This document shows positions 33,961 through 45,026 of a DNA stretch of 64,000 nt, one piece after another (within the stretch, counting starts at the first letter, position 1; each line of letters starts with the position of its first letter). The notes beneath the pieces are model-generated. The model worked only from the letters and a program-made list of their open reading frames with translations. It searched no databases and had not been told where the DNA came from. A program made the position numbers and the translations under genes. The DNA is from Protea cynaroides. Its lineage: Eukaryota; Streptophyta; Magnoliopsida; Proteales; Proteaceae. The DNA is taken from NCBI GenBank assembly GCA_028583415.1, contig CM053272.1:72519439-72583438 (forward strand). The letters are read 5' to 3'.

Positions 33961-34301
33961 AAAGTAGGGTGACTTATATAAATTAAATATGTATGAAACC
34001 GCAAGTGCACAGTATCGTGCAGTAACGGGTCGATCTCAGCGAGGAATCGCTATTATCGTAACTCAAAAAAGGCAAAGCGTACCAAAGGGATTTGAATGAA
34101 TTAACACCCAAATCACTTCAAATAAAAATTAATCAAGCAATAAAAAAAATAATAACCATTCATAATAGTACGAAAATTTATAAAACCACTAAACATAAAG
34201 TAACACAGATCTATTGCAAGAAAGGAACGTTAAAAGTAAAAGAATGTAAGAAAAACTTATCTCGATAGAAGATTTCTCTGTCGTTGCTCGTCGTCTTGCT
34301 G
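33961..34301. other. Unassigned AT-rich stretch left of LTR F0
   Basis: No gene was recognised. It includes CCGCAAGTGCACAGTATCGTGCAGTAACGGGTCGA-type sequence near 33997, which looks like a dispersed plant repeat that I cannot name. LTR F0 begins directly after it. Confidence 0.4.
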
Positions 34302-34311
34302 TGTCACACCC
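34302..34311 (-). repeat. LTR F0, outermost 10 bp (separated by E)
   Basis: TGTCACACCC is the terminal ten bases of the - strand LTR F0. The LTR continues at 40660 (CAATTTTGAACC) once E and one copy of its target duplication CACCC are removed, giving the same start as F1 and F2. Confidence 0.85.
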
Positions 34312-34599
34312 TGTAAGCACCCCATTTTTGCCACTCTCGGCATAAGTGAACCAATATGGCAGGTTTCTGACCTTTAACCCAAAGATTTGTGATTCTTCAC
34401 TGATCCCCACAACAGGGTCATGGGCTATTATCTGCATAGATGCATAGGTCATAGAATTATCTTCGAAATGAGACCAGAATTGCTCAATTCCGATATCAAA
34501 TGAGGAAGATATGACCATTTTAGTCGGATGATACATATAAGGGAGGTTTATGAAATTATTATAAATAATCCCAGGGGCCTTAATGCAAATTATCCTAAG

Positions 34600-36190
34600 T
34601 CGGATCGTTTCAATTTCAAATCATCATATCTTGATCATCCGACATCGGATTCAGATGATTCCAAGACCATTATTCTTCATTCATGATGTTCTACAAAGTG
34701 GACGTAAAAAATCCCGGGTAGAAGTCACCAATGGGTCCCANNNNNNNNNNNNNNNNNNNNNNNNNNNNNNNNNNNNNNNNNNNNNNNNNNNNNNNNNNNN
34801 NNNNNNNNNNNNNNNNNNNNNNNNNNNNNNNNNNNNNNNNNNNNNNNNNNNNNNNNNNNNNNNNNNNNNNNNNNNNNNNNNNNNNNNNNNNNNNNNNNNN
34901 NNNNNNNNNNNNNNNNNNNNNNNNNNNNNNNNNNNNNNNNNNNNNNNNNNNNNNNNNNNNNNNNNNNNNNNNNNNNNNNNNNNNNNNNNNNNNNNNNNNN
35001 NNNNNNNNNNNNNNNNNNNNNNNNNNNNNNNNNNNNNNNNNNNNNNNNNNNNNNNNNNNNNNNNNNNNNNNNNNNNNNNNNNNNNNNNNNNNNNNNNNNN
35101 NNNNNNNNNNNNNNNNNNNNNNNNNNNNNNNNNNNNNNNNNNNNNNNNNNNNNNNNNNNNNNNNNNNNNNNNNNNNNNNNNNNNNNNNNNNNNNNNNNNN
35201 NNNNNNNNNNNNNNNNNNNNNNNNNNNNNNNNNNNNNNNNATGCAAAATGATCGTTAGAACTTCAAAGCTTCATATCTTTCCCGTTCTACATCGGATTCG
35301 GGATGATCCCAGGACCATTATTCTTCATTCATGATGTTCTACAAAGTGGACGTAAAAAATCCCCGGTAGAAGTCACGGTGGGTCCCATGCAAACTTGCAT
35401 GCAAAATGATGGTTAGAACTTCAAAGCTTCATATCTTTCCCGTTCTACATCGGATTCGGATGATTCCAAGACCATTATTCTTCATTCATGATGTTCCACA
35501 AAGTGGACGTAAAAAATCCGGGTAGAAGTCACCGGTGGGTCCCATGCAAACTTGCATGCAAAATGATCGTTAGAACTTCAAAGCTTCATATCTTTCCGTT
35601 CTACATCGGATTCGAGATGATTCCAAGACCATTATTCTTCATTCATGATGTTCTACAAAGTGGACGAAAAATCCCGGTAGAAGTCACCGGTGGGTCCCAT
35701 GCAAACTTGCATGCAAAATGATCGTTAGAACTTCAAAGCTTCATATCTTTCCCGTTCTACATCGGATTCAGATGATTCCAAGACCATTATTCTTCATTCA
35801 TGATGTTCTACAAAGTGGACGTAAAAAATCCCGGGTAGAAGTCACCAGTGGGTCCCATGCAAACTTGCATGCAAAATGATCGTTAGAACTTCAAAGCTTC
35901 ATATCTTTCCCGTTCTACATCGGATTCAGATGATTCCAAGACCATTATTCTTCATTCATTATGTTCTACAAAGTGGACATAAAAATCCCAGGTAGAAGTC
36001 ACCAGTGGGTCCCATGCAAGCTTGCATGCAAAATTATCGTCAGAACTTCAAAGCTGCATATCTTTTCCGTTCTACATCGGATTCAGGTGATTCCAGTCTC
36101 ATTATGTTCCATTTTTAGTGCTCTACAAAGTGGACGTAAAATATTTTCGGTAAAAGCCTCCGAAGGTTCTCATGCAGAATGATCAGCCAA
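34600..36190 (+). repeat. 157-bp tandem repeat array
   Basis: The phrase GTTAGAACTTCAAAGC recurs at 35254, 35412, 35569, 35724 and 35882, then with changes at 36039: spacings of 155-158 bases. Each unit also holds GATGATTCCAAGACCATTA, TACAAAGTGGACGTAAAA and GGGTCCCATGCAAACTTG. A partial unit lies left of the N gap, and units beyond 36040 are diverged. Confidence 0.92.
34741..35240. other. Assembly gap (500 N)
   Basis: Exactly 500 Ns lie inside the 157-bp tandem array, so the size is probably a placeholder and the true array length is unknown. Confidence 0.99.
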
Positions 36191-36519
36191 ATTATCGATA
36201 ATTGGTCCGCTTAAACTTCAAAAATTCATAAGTTGACCATTTTACTTCCAAGTGAGGTGATTCAAGTTCCTATATTCCTCATTTTTAATGTTCTACAAAA
36301 TGAACGCAAAAAATTTGGAATAGAGGCCATCGGAAAATTCCATGCAGGATGACAGCGAAAATGACCCGTGAAATGACAAAGAGAGAAAACCCAGTTAACT
36401 CCAATCAGTCCAGTTAACTTAGTTCAAACCAGTTTTGGTCTAACCTAGCTCAACCCATATCAGTTGTCAACCTAAGTCAGTCTCAACCCATTTCGAATCA
36501 GTTCATCTATGTGCATAAT

Positions 36520-36544
36520 ATTTATATATTATATATATTGTATA

Positions 36545-36577
<33 letters not shown>

Positions 36578-36615
36578 ATTAAATATATGTGTATAATATA
36601 TATTATTATATGTAA
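36520..36615. repeat. AT-rich low-complexity tract in E
   Basis: TATATA-rich sequence with ATGTATGT and TAATATATAT runs; no gene. Confidence 0.8.
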
Positions 36616-36618
36616 ATG

Positions 36619-37440
36619 ATAATCCAAAAGATTTTTGAGAAGAAAAAGGAAAGAGGGGAGAGAAAAAAACGTGAAAGAGAATGGGGATTTTGGTTTTGGA
36701 GATAATCCAAAAGATTTTGAGAAGAAAAAGGGAAGAGGGGAGAGAGAAACGTGAAAATGAAGGGGGATTTCAATTTTGGAGATAATCCAAAAGATTTTTG
36801 AGAAGAAAAAGGAAAGAGGGGAGAGAAAAAACATGGAAGAGAATGGGTATTTCAATTTTGGGGATAAATCCAAAAATTTTTGAGAAAAAAAAAAAGAAAG
36901 AGGGAGAGAGGAAAAATGTTACTTTTTCTAAGACAATCCAAAGGATTTTGTTGGAGAAAAAAAAGGAAAGAAGAAAGAGAAAACGTGGGAGTTTTTAGGA
37001 AGGACGATTTTAGGAAAGAAAAGAAAGAAAATAGGAAAAAAAAAAAGGAGAGGATTTAGGGAATCTAGATTATTTTTTTTAAGGGAAAGAGGGAGAAGAT
37101 AAAAGGGACGTGAGAGAGAGAAGAAGGGGACTTTTCCAAGGAGAAAAAAAGGAAAAGAGAAAGAAAACGTGGAAAGGCTTTTTGAGCTAAGTTTTGGGAG
37201 AAAAGTAAGGGAAGAAGAGAGAAAAAAAAGGGGAAAGAAAAAAAATGTGAAAGGGCTTTGTGGCTCACGTTTTTGGGAGAAAAGGTAGGGAAAAAGAGAG
37301 AAAAAAAAGGGGAAAGAAAAAAAAACGTGAAAGGCCTTTGTGGCTCACGTTTTTGGGAGAAAAAGAAGGGAAGAAGAGAGAAAAAAGGAGAAAACGTGGG
37401 CTTTCTTAGGGGGGTTCGGTTTTGGGAATCCGAAAGCTAA
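36619..37440 (+). repeat. Purine-rich tandem repeat field in E
   Basis: Almost all bases are A or G on this strand. GATAATCCAAAAGATTTT...GAGAAGAAAAAGG units of about 80 bases repeat at about 36619, 36701 and 36780. Units with GGCTCACGTTTTTGGGAG of about 75 bases follow at about 37185-37390. Open frames here are compositional. D has a shorter purine-rich block in the matching place. Confidence 0.8.
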
Positions 37441-37499
37441 AGAAAGCTGAAGAGAGGAGAAGAAGAAGAGCAGGAAGGTTCAGGGATCTGCAAACCAGG

Positions 37500-38260
37500 T
37501 AAACCCTCTCCTCTTTCATTCTTTTTATTATCAATACCACCATTCACTTACCCGATTCGTGTACCCTTTGTAACATCCTATCACCTGCAGCCATTATCCC
37601 AACTCGCTACTCCATATCCATTGCAATCCCCCTTGATCCGTAAATTTATCATCTAATCTTCTCTCCAATGAAATTGAGTTTTTGGATGATTATTTTTGTT
37701 TGATCATATGATGCCATGAAATGGTCATATGATTTGAGTCATTGATGTTAATCTGATGAGGATGTAATTTGAGCCATTGATATTGAATGAATTTTAATTT
37801 GATCAATTGTGAGGCATATGATTAGAAATCTTAAGGTGATTGATCTAGCCTTTGATTTAAATTTTCCTTAAGTGATTGATCATGGCCTCTAATTATGAAT
37901 TTTTATGAGATAAAATTTGGCCATCGATCTCGGATGCTTTAATGATAAAATCGGGTCATTGATCTTGGATGTTTGAATTAGCAAATCTGGACCACTGATT
38001 TTAGATATGTTGATGCTTGATCCAAACCAATGGATCTTCATTATGAGTGTCTTAAATGAATCTGAATCTTCGGATCTTCACTATGAATGTTTTAAATGCA
38101 TCTAAACCATTAGATTATCATCATGATTGATTTCAAAGCATCTGAACGGTTAGATTACCATTAATAGTGATTTATACCATTGAATTTTTCATCATTATTT
38201 TTTTTTTTAGATACACTGCCATGTTTGAATGCTCATTGCCATAGTTGGATGCTTCTTGCC
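37500..38260. other. E: spacer with degenerate GGATCATTGAT-type repeats
   Basis: No gene was seen. Phrases such as CATTGATCTTGGATG, AACCATTAGATTATCAT and GATCTTCA(T/C)TATGA recur loosely from 37700 to 38190, suggesting an old diverged tandem repeat. Confidence 0.5.
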
Positions 38261-38262
38261 AT

Positions 38263-39007
38263 AATTAGGGTAGAAAACCCTAAAATGGAAAGAAAGTAGC
38301 ATTTAGGGTAGAAAACCCTAAGATGGAAAGAAAATAATAATTAGGGTAGAAAACCCTAAAATGGAAAGAAAGTAACATTTAGGGTAGAAAACCCTAAGAT
38401 GGAAAGAAAATAATAATTAGGGTAGAAAACCCTAAAATGGAAAGAATGTAACAATTAGGGTAGAAAACCCTAAAAAATGGAAATAAAATAATATTTAGGG
38501 TAGAAAACCCTAAAATGGAAAGAATGTAACAATTAGGGTAGAAAACCCTAAAAAATAGAAATAAAATAATAATTAGGGTAGAAAACCCTAAAATGGAAAG
38601 AAAGTAACATTTAGGGTAGAAACCCTAAGATGGAAAGAAAATAATAATTAGGGTAGAAAACCCTAAAATGGAAAGAAAGTAACATTTAGGGTAGAAAACC
38701 CTAAGATGGAAAGAAAATAATAATTAGGATAGAAAACCCTAAAATGGAAAGAAAGTAACATTTAGGGTAAAAAACCCTAAGATGGAAAGAAAATAATAAT
38801 TAGGGTAGAAAACCCTAAAATGGAAAGAATGTAACAATTAGGGTAGAAAACCCTAAAAAAATGGAAATAAAATAATAATTAGGGTAGAAAACCCTAAAAT
38901 GGAAAGAATATAACAATTAGGGTAGAAAACCCTAAAAAATGGAAATAAAATAATAATTAGGGTAGAAAACCCTAAAATGGAAAGAAAATAACAATTAGGG
39001 TAGAAAA
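38263..39007 (+). repeat. Telo-box palindrome array (38-bp unit, 19 full copies)
   Basis: Nearly every unit contains TTAGGGTAGAAAACCCTAA, an inverted pair of the plant telomere motif around a short loop, followed by a variable AATGGAAAGAAAGTAAC-type spacer. I counted 19 complete AACCCTAA copies plus one partial. Two spacer variants (CCCTAAAATGG and CCCTAAGATGG, or CCCTAAAAAATGG) alternate in much of the array, giving a two-unit higher-order period of about 76 bases. AAACCCTAA is the telo-box bound by plant TRB-type proteins. Confidence 0.93.
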
Positions 39008-39349
39008 TAACATACTAGATCATGCCATGTAGGCTCTTGCCTTATTTGCAATACATGCCATATTTAAAAGATTTTAAACAATCTTACTGTATGTGAATTT
39101 CTTGTCATAAATGTTTTATGTGTCATATTTAGATAGAATATTCTATTTTTTGGCAATAACTTATTTTATGCAACACCCTAGTTAAACTGCCATATATGCA
39201 CACTTCTAGAAGACAATGTAGGTGTGGGGACGTGCATTTAGGCACCCACATTCTTGGGAAGGGCATAATGGGAATGATAAAATCTTAATAAAGAAAGAGA
39301 ATGCCTTGCCAAACTTTCCAAAATTAGAATTCAGGATAAAAAGGGTGAT

Positions 39350-40210
39350 TTAGGACAATCTTGCCCCTTGGCAAACCCTAAACCTAGAATAGGTTCTAAA
39401 TCCTAAACCTAGAATAGGTTCTCAATCATTAACCTAGAAAAGGTTATCCAGCCCGAACTACACGGATTCTGATTCCAAGGTCAAACCCTAGGATACGTAG
39501 GCCATTTGGGAGAAACCCAAATTCGGATCCACAATTTAGTCCACTCGGACTATCCATAGATCCACTAAGATATCCCCCATATTTTAACCCAAATAGGGTT
39601 ATCCATACCTTAGTCCACTAGGACTATCCATAAATCCACTAGGATACTCAACCATTTCAACCTAGAGTCCTGAACTACGTGGATTCTGATTCCTAGGTCA
39701 AACCCTAGGATACGTAGGCCATTTGGGAGAAACCCAAATTCAGATCCACACCTTAGTCCACTCGGACTATCCATAGATCCACTAGGATATTCACCCATAT
39801 TTTAACCCAAATAGGGTTACCCAGATTTCGAACTACGCAGATTCTGATTCCTAGGGCAAACCCTAGGATACGTAGGCCATTTGGGAGAAATCTAAATTTG
39901 GATCCACACCTTAGTCCACTTGGACTATCCATAGATCCACTAGGATATTTATTCACACCTGAGTCCACTCGGACTATCCATAGATCTACTAGGATATCTA
40001 TCCATATTCCAATCCAAAAAGGGTTATCCAAACCTTAGTCCACTTGGACTATCCATAGATCCACTAGGATATTTATCCACATTTTGACCCACATAAGGTT
40101 ATCCACATTCCAACCCAGAATGGGTTATCCATATTTTGACCCAAATAGGGTTATTCTTAGATCCACTAGGACTATCTATCAGTCCACATGGACTATCCAG
40201 ATCCTAACCC
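39350..40210. repeat. Repeat field with GATACGTAGGCC and GGACTATCC units in E
   Basis: A block of GAACTACG...GATTCTGATTCC.AGG.CAAACCCTAGGATACGTAGGCCATTTGGGAGAAA occurs three times, starting near 39456, 39672 and 39828. Shorter units TTAGTCCACTCGGACTATCCATAGATCCACTAGGATAT recur at least six times between 39540 and 40080. The arrangement is irregular, as from repeated slippage or unequal exchange. Confidence 0.85.
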
Positions 40211-40659
40211 ATAGGGTTTCTCAGCCTTTCAAGCATAAATTTCAACTTGAACAAAGAACTTAATCATGCACAAGCATAAATCACATCCATAAACTTTAAT
40301 CACACCTGAACTACGATGGTGAACCTGATTTTCGGAATAATTCCGTGATACGTAGGCAATCTGATGGATACAGATTCGGTTCAATGATATCAAACCACTT
40401 GGTTTGGTTTGATTTAACAAATAGAGTCTAGCATAGGAAAGGTATAGGAGACCGATTTCGATCGGTCGGTTTGGGTGCCTAACCCCTTCCCATAACCGTA
40501 ACCTGACTCTTACCCAATCTCTGATGGACCAGAAATCCAATCTAAGGGTCATGAGTCAATCGAACTCTTACCTTGGGGTGAGATTTCACATTTCTAAGGT
40601 CCTAGACCTAAATCTAGGTGGCGACTTCTAAAGATTTCCATCTTTGTCCTCACACACCC

Positions 40660-42473
40660 CAATTTTGAACCAACCAGAATGGTGTGAGTGAACCGTCACT
40701 TGACCAACGGTTTACACCAGGATCTCAAATAGACCGTGTCCACTCATACAAACCATTGCACAAAACTACAATCAGAATATAAATAGTACAACGGAAGTCT
40801 TTAAATAAATGAACTGAGAATCTATTGATAAATTTAAATAAAATATCTAATTATTCAAATCCAATCATAAAATATAATATCCTTACATCTCTTTAAAAGT
40901 CAACTGAAAATAACTGAAACGAATAAATAAAATCAATCAAAGGTACACACAGAAAGGGTACTTGCATGAAGCGTCATGCTCGTCCTCTCCTGCCTGCACA
41001 CCCAGAGCAGCAACATCACCATACGTCGGAGCGTTCATATAGTCATCCACCGTGTATCCTGCATCAACATCTAAAAACAATGTCTACACAAAGGGTGAGC
41101 TCACAACTTAACTCAGTAAGACAATCAGACAGTTTCACAATATTATGCATGAGTAACAATCATTTTATGCTATGGTCTGGTTTAAGTTTGCAATGTGCTA
41201 TAGAAAAGTTTGGTGGCCCTCGCACCTCTATACACGAGTGTGTGGCACCTCATGGATCACACCACCATTGGCCCACATGCACCCATCATGGAATAGAGAT
41301 AGAGCTAAGATATCCCCGTACCTCCCCTGATGCTCTACCCATACCAGTACCTAAGCCCCTACTGGCCAGGCTTACAAACTAGGCTCGCAACTAACCAATC
41401 CTATATGTCATCAATGTAGGCCCTATCCCAACATAGCCATCTACGGCATAGAGATAGAGCTAAGGCATCCCCGTACCTCCCCAGATACCTTATCCGCAAC
41501 CAACACCCTAGGATAGAACAATATGCAGGTAGACCCTATCCCAACATAACTCCCTACGGCATAGAGATAGAGCTAAAGCATCGTGGACAAGCCAGCGTCG
41601 ACCTCGGAGACCACAGTGCCACATAACCATGGCCAGGTCAACATCAACATCAGAGACCACCGTACCACGACCTTCCCCCGATGCCCCACCTGTACCAAGC
41701 ATGTTAAAATAGAATACTACAAAAGGTGCCAGTGTGAGGAATGATCCCAGGCTCCATGCCCCACTCCACACACAAACGAAAACAATCACATCCTATCAAT
41801 GCATGAACAATAATAATAACTGAAAGTAAAGGATGGCATGTGAATATGCACAAACATCACATCATATATGTTCAGGTTATTAACAACGATTTACTGTCCA
41901 TTAATTATTAGGGTTTAGGTCAGAATCCCTTACCTGATGCTCGTTTGATAGCTTGCTCTACGTCGCAAGATCCAAACGTGCTATCACAAAGTCCTACATA
42001 ATATTAGGGTTCAATTAGAATAGTTTTTTAGGGTTTACGTTGGTCGGAAAACCAACGTGGTTATAAAAATACACTCACAGAGCTGACCGGTGGCATGTAC
42101 CGGTCGCAGCTCTGTGGGGAAAACTGGCGACCGGTATGGTCAACCGCTCCCCACAGACCAGCCCCCTGGAAGTTACCAGTGGCAACATACCGGTCACAGA
42201 GGGTGCAACAGGTATAGTCGACTGGTATGTCTCCGGAAGACCATACTTTGGGTTTTTCGACCACCATCGATCATTCTCCATGGATTTCCAGGGTTTCTCC
42301 TATCCATTCTAAGTCTGAGTTTTGAGTTAGAGTTACCTCCAACTCATTCAAGTCTAGTTTAGATGAATATCATCCTAGAACTCGAATCTAGGGTTTGACG
42401 GCAAATTAGGGTTTAATGGCCAATTAGGGTTTTAGATCAATACCTACTTTGCATGGTATTGATCCACCCACAC
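40660..42473 (-). repeat. LTR F0, main part
   Basis: It is collinear with F1 (55190-57000) from CAATTTTGAACC to GATCCACCCACAC. E interrupts its outer end and G its inner end. It holds AGAGATAGAGCTAA motif copies at about 41296, 41453 and 41565 and an ACCGG(T)CG motif cluster at 42080-42230. The remainder is 54551-55055; the summed LTR length is 2329 bases against 2328 for F1. Confidence 0.9.
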
Positions 42474-44811
42474 TGTCACACCACAATTCTGATCAAACCA
42501 GAATGGTGTGAGTGAACCGTCATTGAACCAACGGTTCACACCAAGATCTCGAATAGGCCATGTCCACCCATACAAACCATTACACATAACCAACAATCAG
42601 AATATAAATATTACGACGGAAGACTTTAAATAGAATGAACTGAGTATCTATTGATAATTTAAATAAATATCCCATTATCCAAATTCAAACACATAAAATA
42701 AATACCTTTTACATCCCTTAATATCAAACGAAAATAACTGAAACAACTAAATAAAAATCCATCACAAGTACACACAGAAAGGGCACTCGCATGAAGCATC
42801 ATGCTCGTCCTCCCCTGCTTGTACATCCAAAGCAGCCACACCTTCATACGCCGGAGCGTTCACGTAGTCGTCCACTGTGTAACCTGCATCAACATCTAAA
42901 ACAATATACGTACAATGGGTGAGCTCACAATACAGCTCAGTAAGATAATCAGAAAGTTTCACAACATTATGCATGAGTAACAATCAATTTTATGCTGTGG
43001 TCTAGTTTTAAGTTTCCAATGTGCTATAGAAAGGTTTGGTGGCCCCCGCACCTCTATACACGAGTGTGTGGCACCTCATGGATCACACCCCCATTGGCCC
43101 ACATGCACCCATCATGGAATAGAGATAGAGCTAAGATACCCACGTACCTCCCCTGATACTCTACCCATACCAGTACCTAAGCCCCTATCGGCCGGGGCTC
43201 GCAAACTGGGCTCGCAACTAACCAATCCTATATGTCATTAATGTATGCTCTATCCCAGCACAGCCGTCTACGGCATAGAGATAGAGCTAAGGCATTCCCA
43301 CACCTCCCCTGACGCCCTATCCGCAACTAACTCACTAGGACAGAAACATAACGCAGGTAGACCCTATCCCAACATGACTCCCTACGGCATAGAGATAGAG
43401 CTAAAGCATCATGGACAAGCCAGCGTCGACTCGGAATCCACAGTACCACATAACAATGGCCGGGACAACATCAATATCAGAGACCACCGTACCACGACCT
43501 TCCCCTGATACCCCACCCGTACCAAGCATGTTAAGACAGAATACTACAAAATGTGCTAGTGTGAAGAGCGATCCCAGGCCCATGCCCCACTCCACACACT
43601 AACGAAAATAATCACATGCCTAACAATCACATCCTATCAATGCATGAACAGTAATAATAACTGAAAGTAAAGGATGGCATGTGAATATGCACAAACAACA
43701 CATCTCATATAATCAGGTGATTAACAATAATTTACTGTCCATTAATTATTAGGTTTGGGTCAGATTCCCTTACCTGACGCTCGTTCGATAACTTGCTCCA
43801 CGTCGTAAGATCCAAACGAAAAATCACAAAGTCCTACAATATTATTAGGGTTTCATTAAAATAACATTCTTAGAGTCTCATGTTGATCGGAAACCAACAG
43901 GGTTACAAAATACCCTCAGAGAGCTAACCGGTGGCATGTACCGGTCGCAGCTCTGTGGGAAAGACTGGCGACCGGTATGGTCAGCCCGGTCCCCATAGAC
44001 AACCTCCGAGAGGTAGCGGTCGCAACATACCCGGTCGCACTATGTGCAACCGGTATAGTCGAGCGGTATGTCCCCGGAAGACCATACATGGGTTCTTCGA
44101 CTGCCGACGATCATCCTCCATGGATTTTCAGGGTTTCTCCTATCCATTCTAAGTCTAGGCTTTGAGTTAAAGTTATCCCCAACTCATTCAAGTCTCGTTT
44201 CGATGAATATCATCTCGAAACTCGAATCTAGGGTTTGACGACAACTTAGGGTTTATTGGCCAATTTAGGGTTTTAGATCAATACTTACTTTGCATGGTAT
44301 TGATCCACCCACACAACTAACATAGGGTAAGAAGATGGATTCAAACACTTACCGTTGACTGGCGTAGTGAGGGCGTCGTCGAACGGTAATGGCGGCACCT
44401 CCTTCTTCTTCCTAGCTCCTTCTCCTTTCCAAGCTCTTTCTCTTCTCTAGGGTTTGTGAGAGACAATGGAAAGGATTTGGGAAGGCTTAAGGGTGTATTT
44501 ATAGGCTAAAAATAGGGTGTAGTAACCCTACTAGGATTAGGAAACTTCTAGGATTCGAAATCAGGAAAGCAGGACCCGCAGAGACCAATTTCCAGATTCC
44601 CGCACATAGCTGCGTAGGCCATACCGGTCGACCGGTACCAAGACCGGTACCGTCGACCGGTATACCTAAAATCAGGTATAATTGGTCGACTTCGGTCTGA
44701 TTTTGTACCTGTTTGTTAACCGCTTACCCCGTCTGGCCCGGTGATGATCGAAAGACCTGTCATGACACAAAACCAAGGTTTAGACCGGATTTTCAGAGTG
44801 CGGGTCTTACA
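42474..44811 (-). repeat. 3' LTR of element G (2338 bp)
   Basis: On the - strand it runs from TGTAAGACCC (44811) to GTGGTGTGACA (42474). The TATA-like box is at 44498-44503. ACCGGTCGACCGGT-type clusters lie at 44630-44690, upstream of TATA, and 43925-44075 in the leader. AGAGATAGAGCTAA motifs are at about 43119, 43277 and 43390. Confidence 0.95.
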
Positions 44812-44885
44812 ACTCTACCACCCATAAAAGAAATTTCGTCCCAAAATTTGCATGTAGGTTCTACAACTCCCCCACCCTTAAAAGA
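44812..44885 (-). promoter_or_regulatory. Duplicated polypurine tract of element G
   Basis: On the - strand two purine tracts occur: AAGGGTGGGGGAGT followed by TGTAGAACC, and about 57 bases later TGGGTGGTAGAGT followed by the real LTR start TGTAAGACCC. As in A, the first is a copy of the tract plus LTR edge. Confidence 0.7.
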
Positions 44886-45026
44886 AATTTCGGCCTCGAA
44901 ATTTGAACGTACCTTGATCGTCAAAAGGTTAGGGTACTCCTTCCTCATCGCGCTCTCTTCTTCCCAAGTAATTTCCTCCACATTTTGGCTTCTCCAATGC
45001 ACCTTCACATAATGGATATCCTTGGT
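44880..45026 (-). pseudogene. Chromodomain end of element G pol
   Basis: It is separated from the integrase frame by a single TGA (45027-45029), where CGA would give the usual QQLR. Reading on gives DIHYVKVHWRSQNVEEITW and then EESAMRKEYPNLL, the second half of the chromodomain with its conserved Trp pair. This part directs integrase to chromatin. With the stop, the protein would lose the last strand and helix of the domain. Confidence 0.85.

Larger units (their letters stand above)
34312..40654 (+). mobile_element. E: repeat-rich long LTR or non-autonomous element of the D type (about 6.3 kb with gap)
   Basis: The start TGTAAGCACCCC and end TGTCCTCACA match D, and perfect five-base duplications CACCC (34307-34311 and 40655-40659) flank it. 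The 3' part shares GGGTGCCTAACCCCTTCCC, GTAACCTGACTCTTACCC and CTAGGTGGCGACTTC with D. No pol or gag coding was found. Inside are a 157-bp tandem array with the N gap, an AT-rich block, purine-rich repeats, a telo-box array and a GGACTATCC repeat field. A solo LTR expanded by tandem repeats is most likely. Strand is inferred from D. Confidence 0.75.

Noticed and set aside
34583..35258. Long open frames across the N gap
   Set aside because: They consist of translated Ns inside a tandem array and carry no information.
36529..37440. Several open frames rich in Lys/Arg/Glu or Phe/Leu/Ser
   Set aside because: They come from purine/pyrimidine strand bias in tandem repeats; frames are open on both strands and match nothing.
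38263..39007. CRISPR-like array
   Set aside because: Regular 38-bp units without unique spacers, in plant retrotransposon DNA; it is a tandem repeat with telo-box palindromes.
38263..39007. True telomere or interstitial telomere tract
   Set aside because: TTTAGGG is never in tandem; it occurs as inverted pairs separated by other sequence inside an LTR-like element.
39610..40031. Two open frames with SGSMDSPSGLRCGS-type repeats
   Set aside because: They mirror the GGACTATCC tandem units and have no start context or family match.
40966..43602. Open frames with SLQCAIE.FGGPRTSIHEC in LTRs F0 and G
   Set aside because: The same phrase occurs in both strands' LTRs of several families because the DNA is conserved; it lies in the LTR, carries no selection signature I can see, and overlaps the AGAGATAGAGCTAA motifs.
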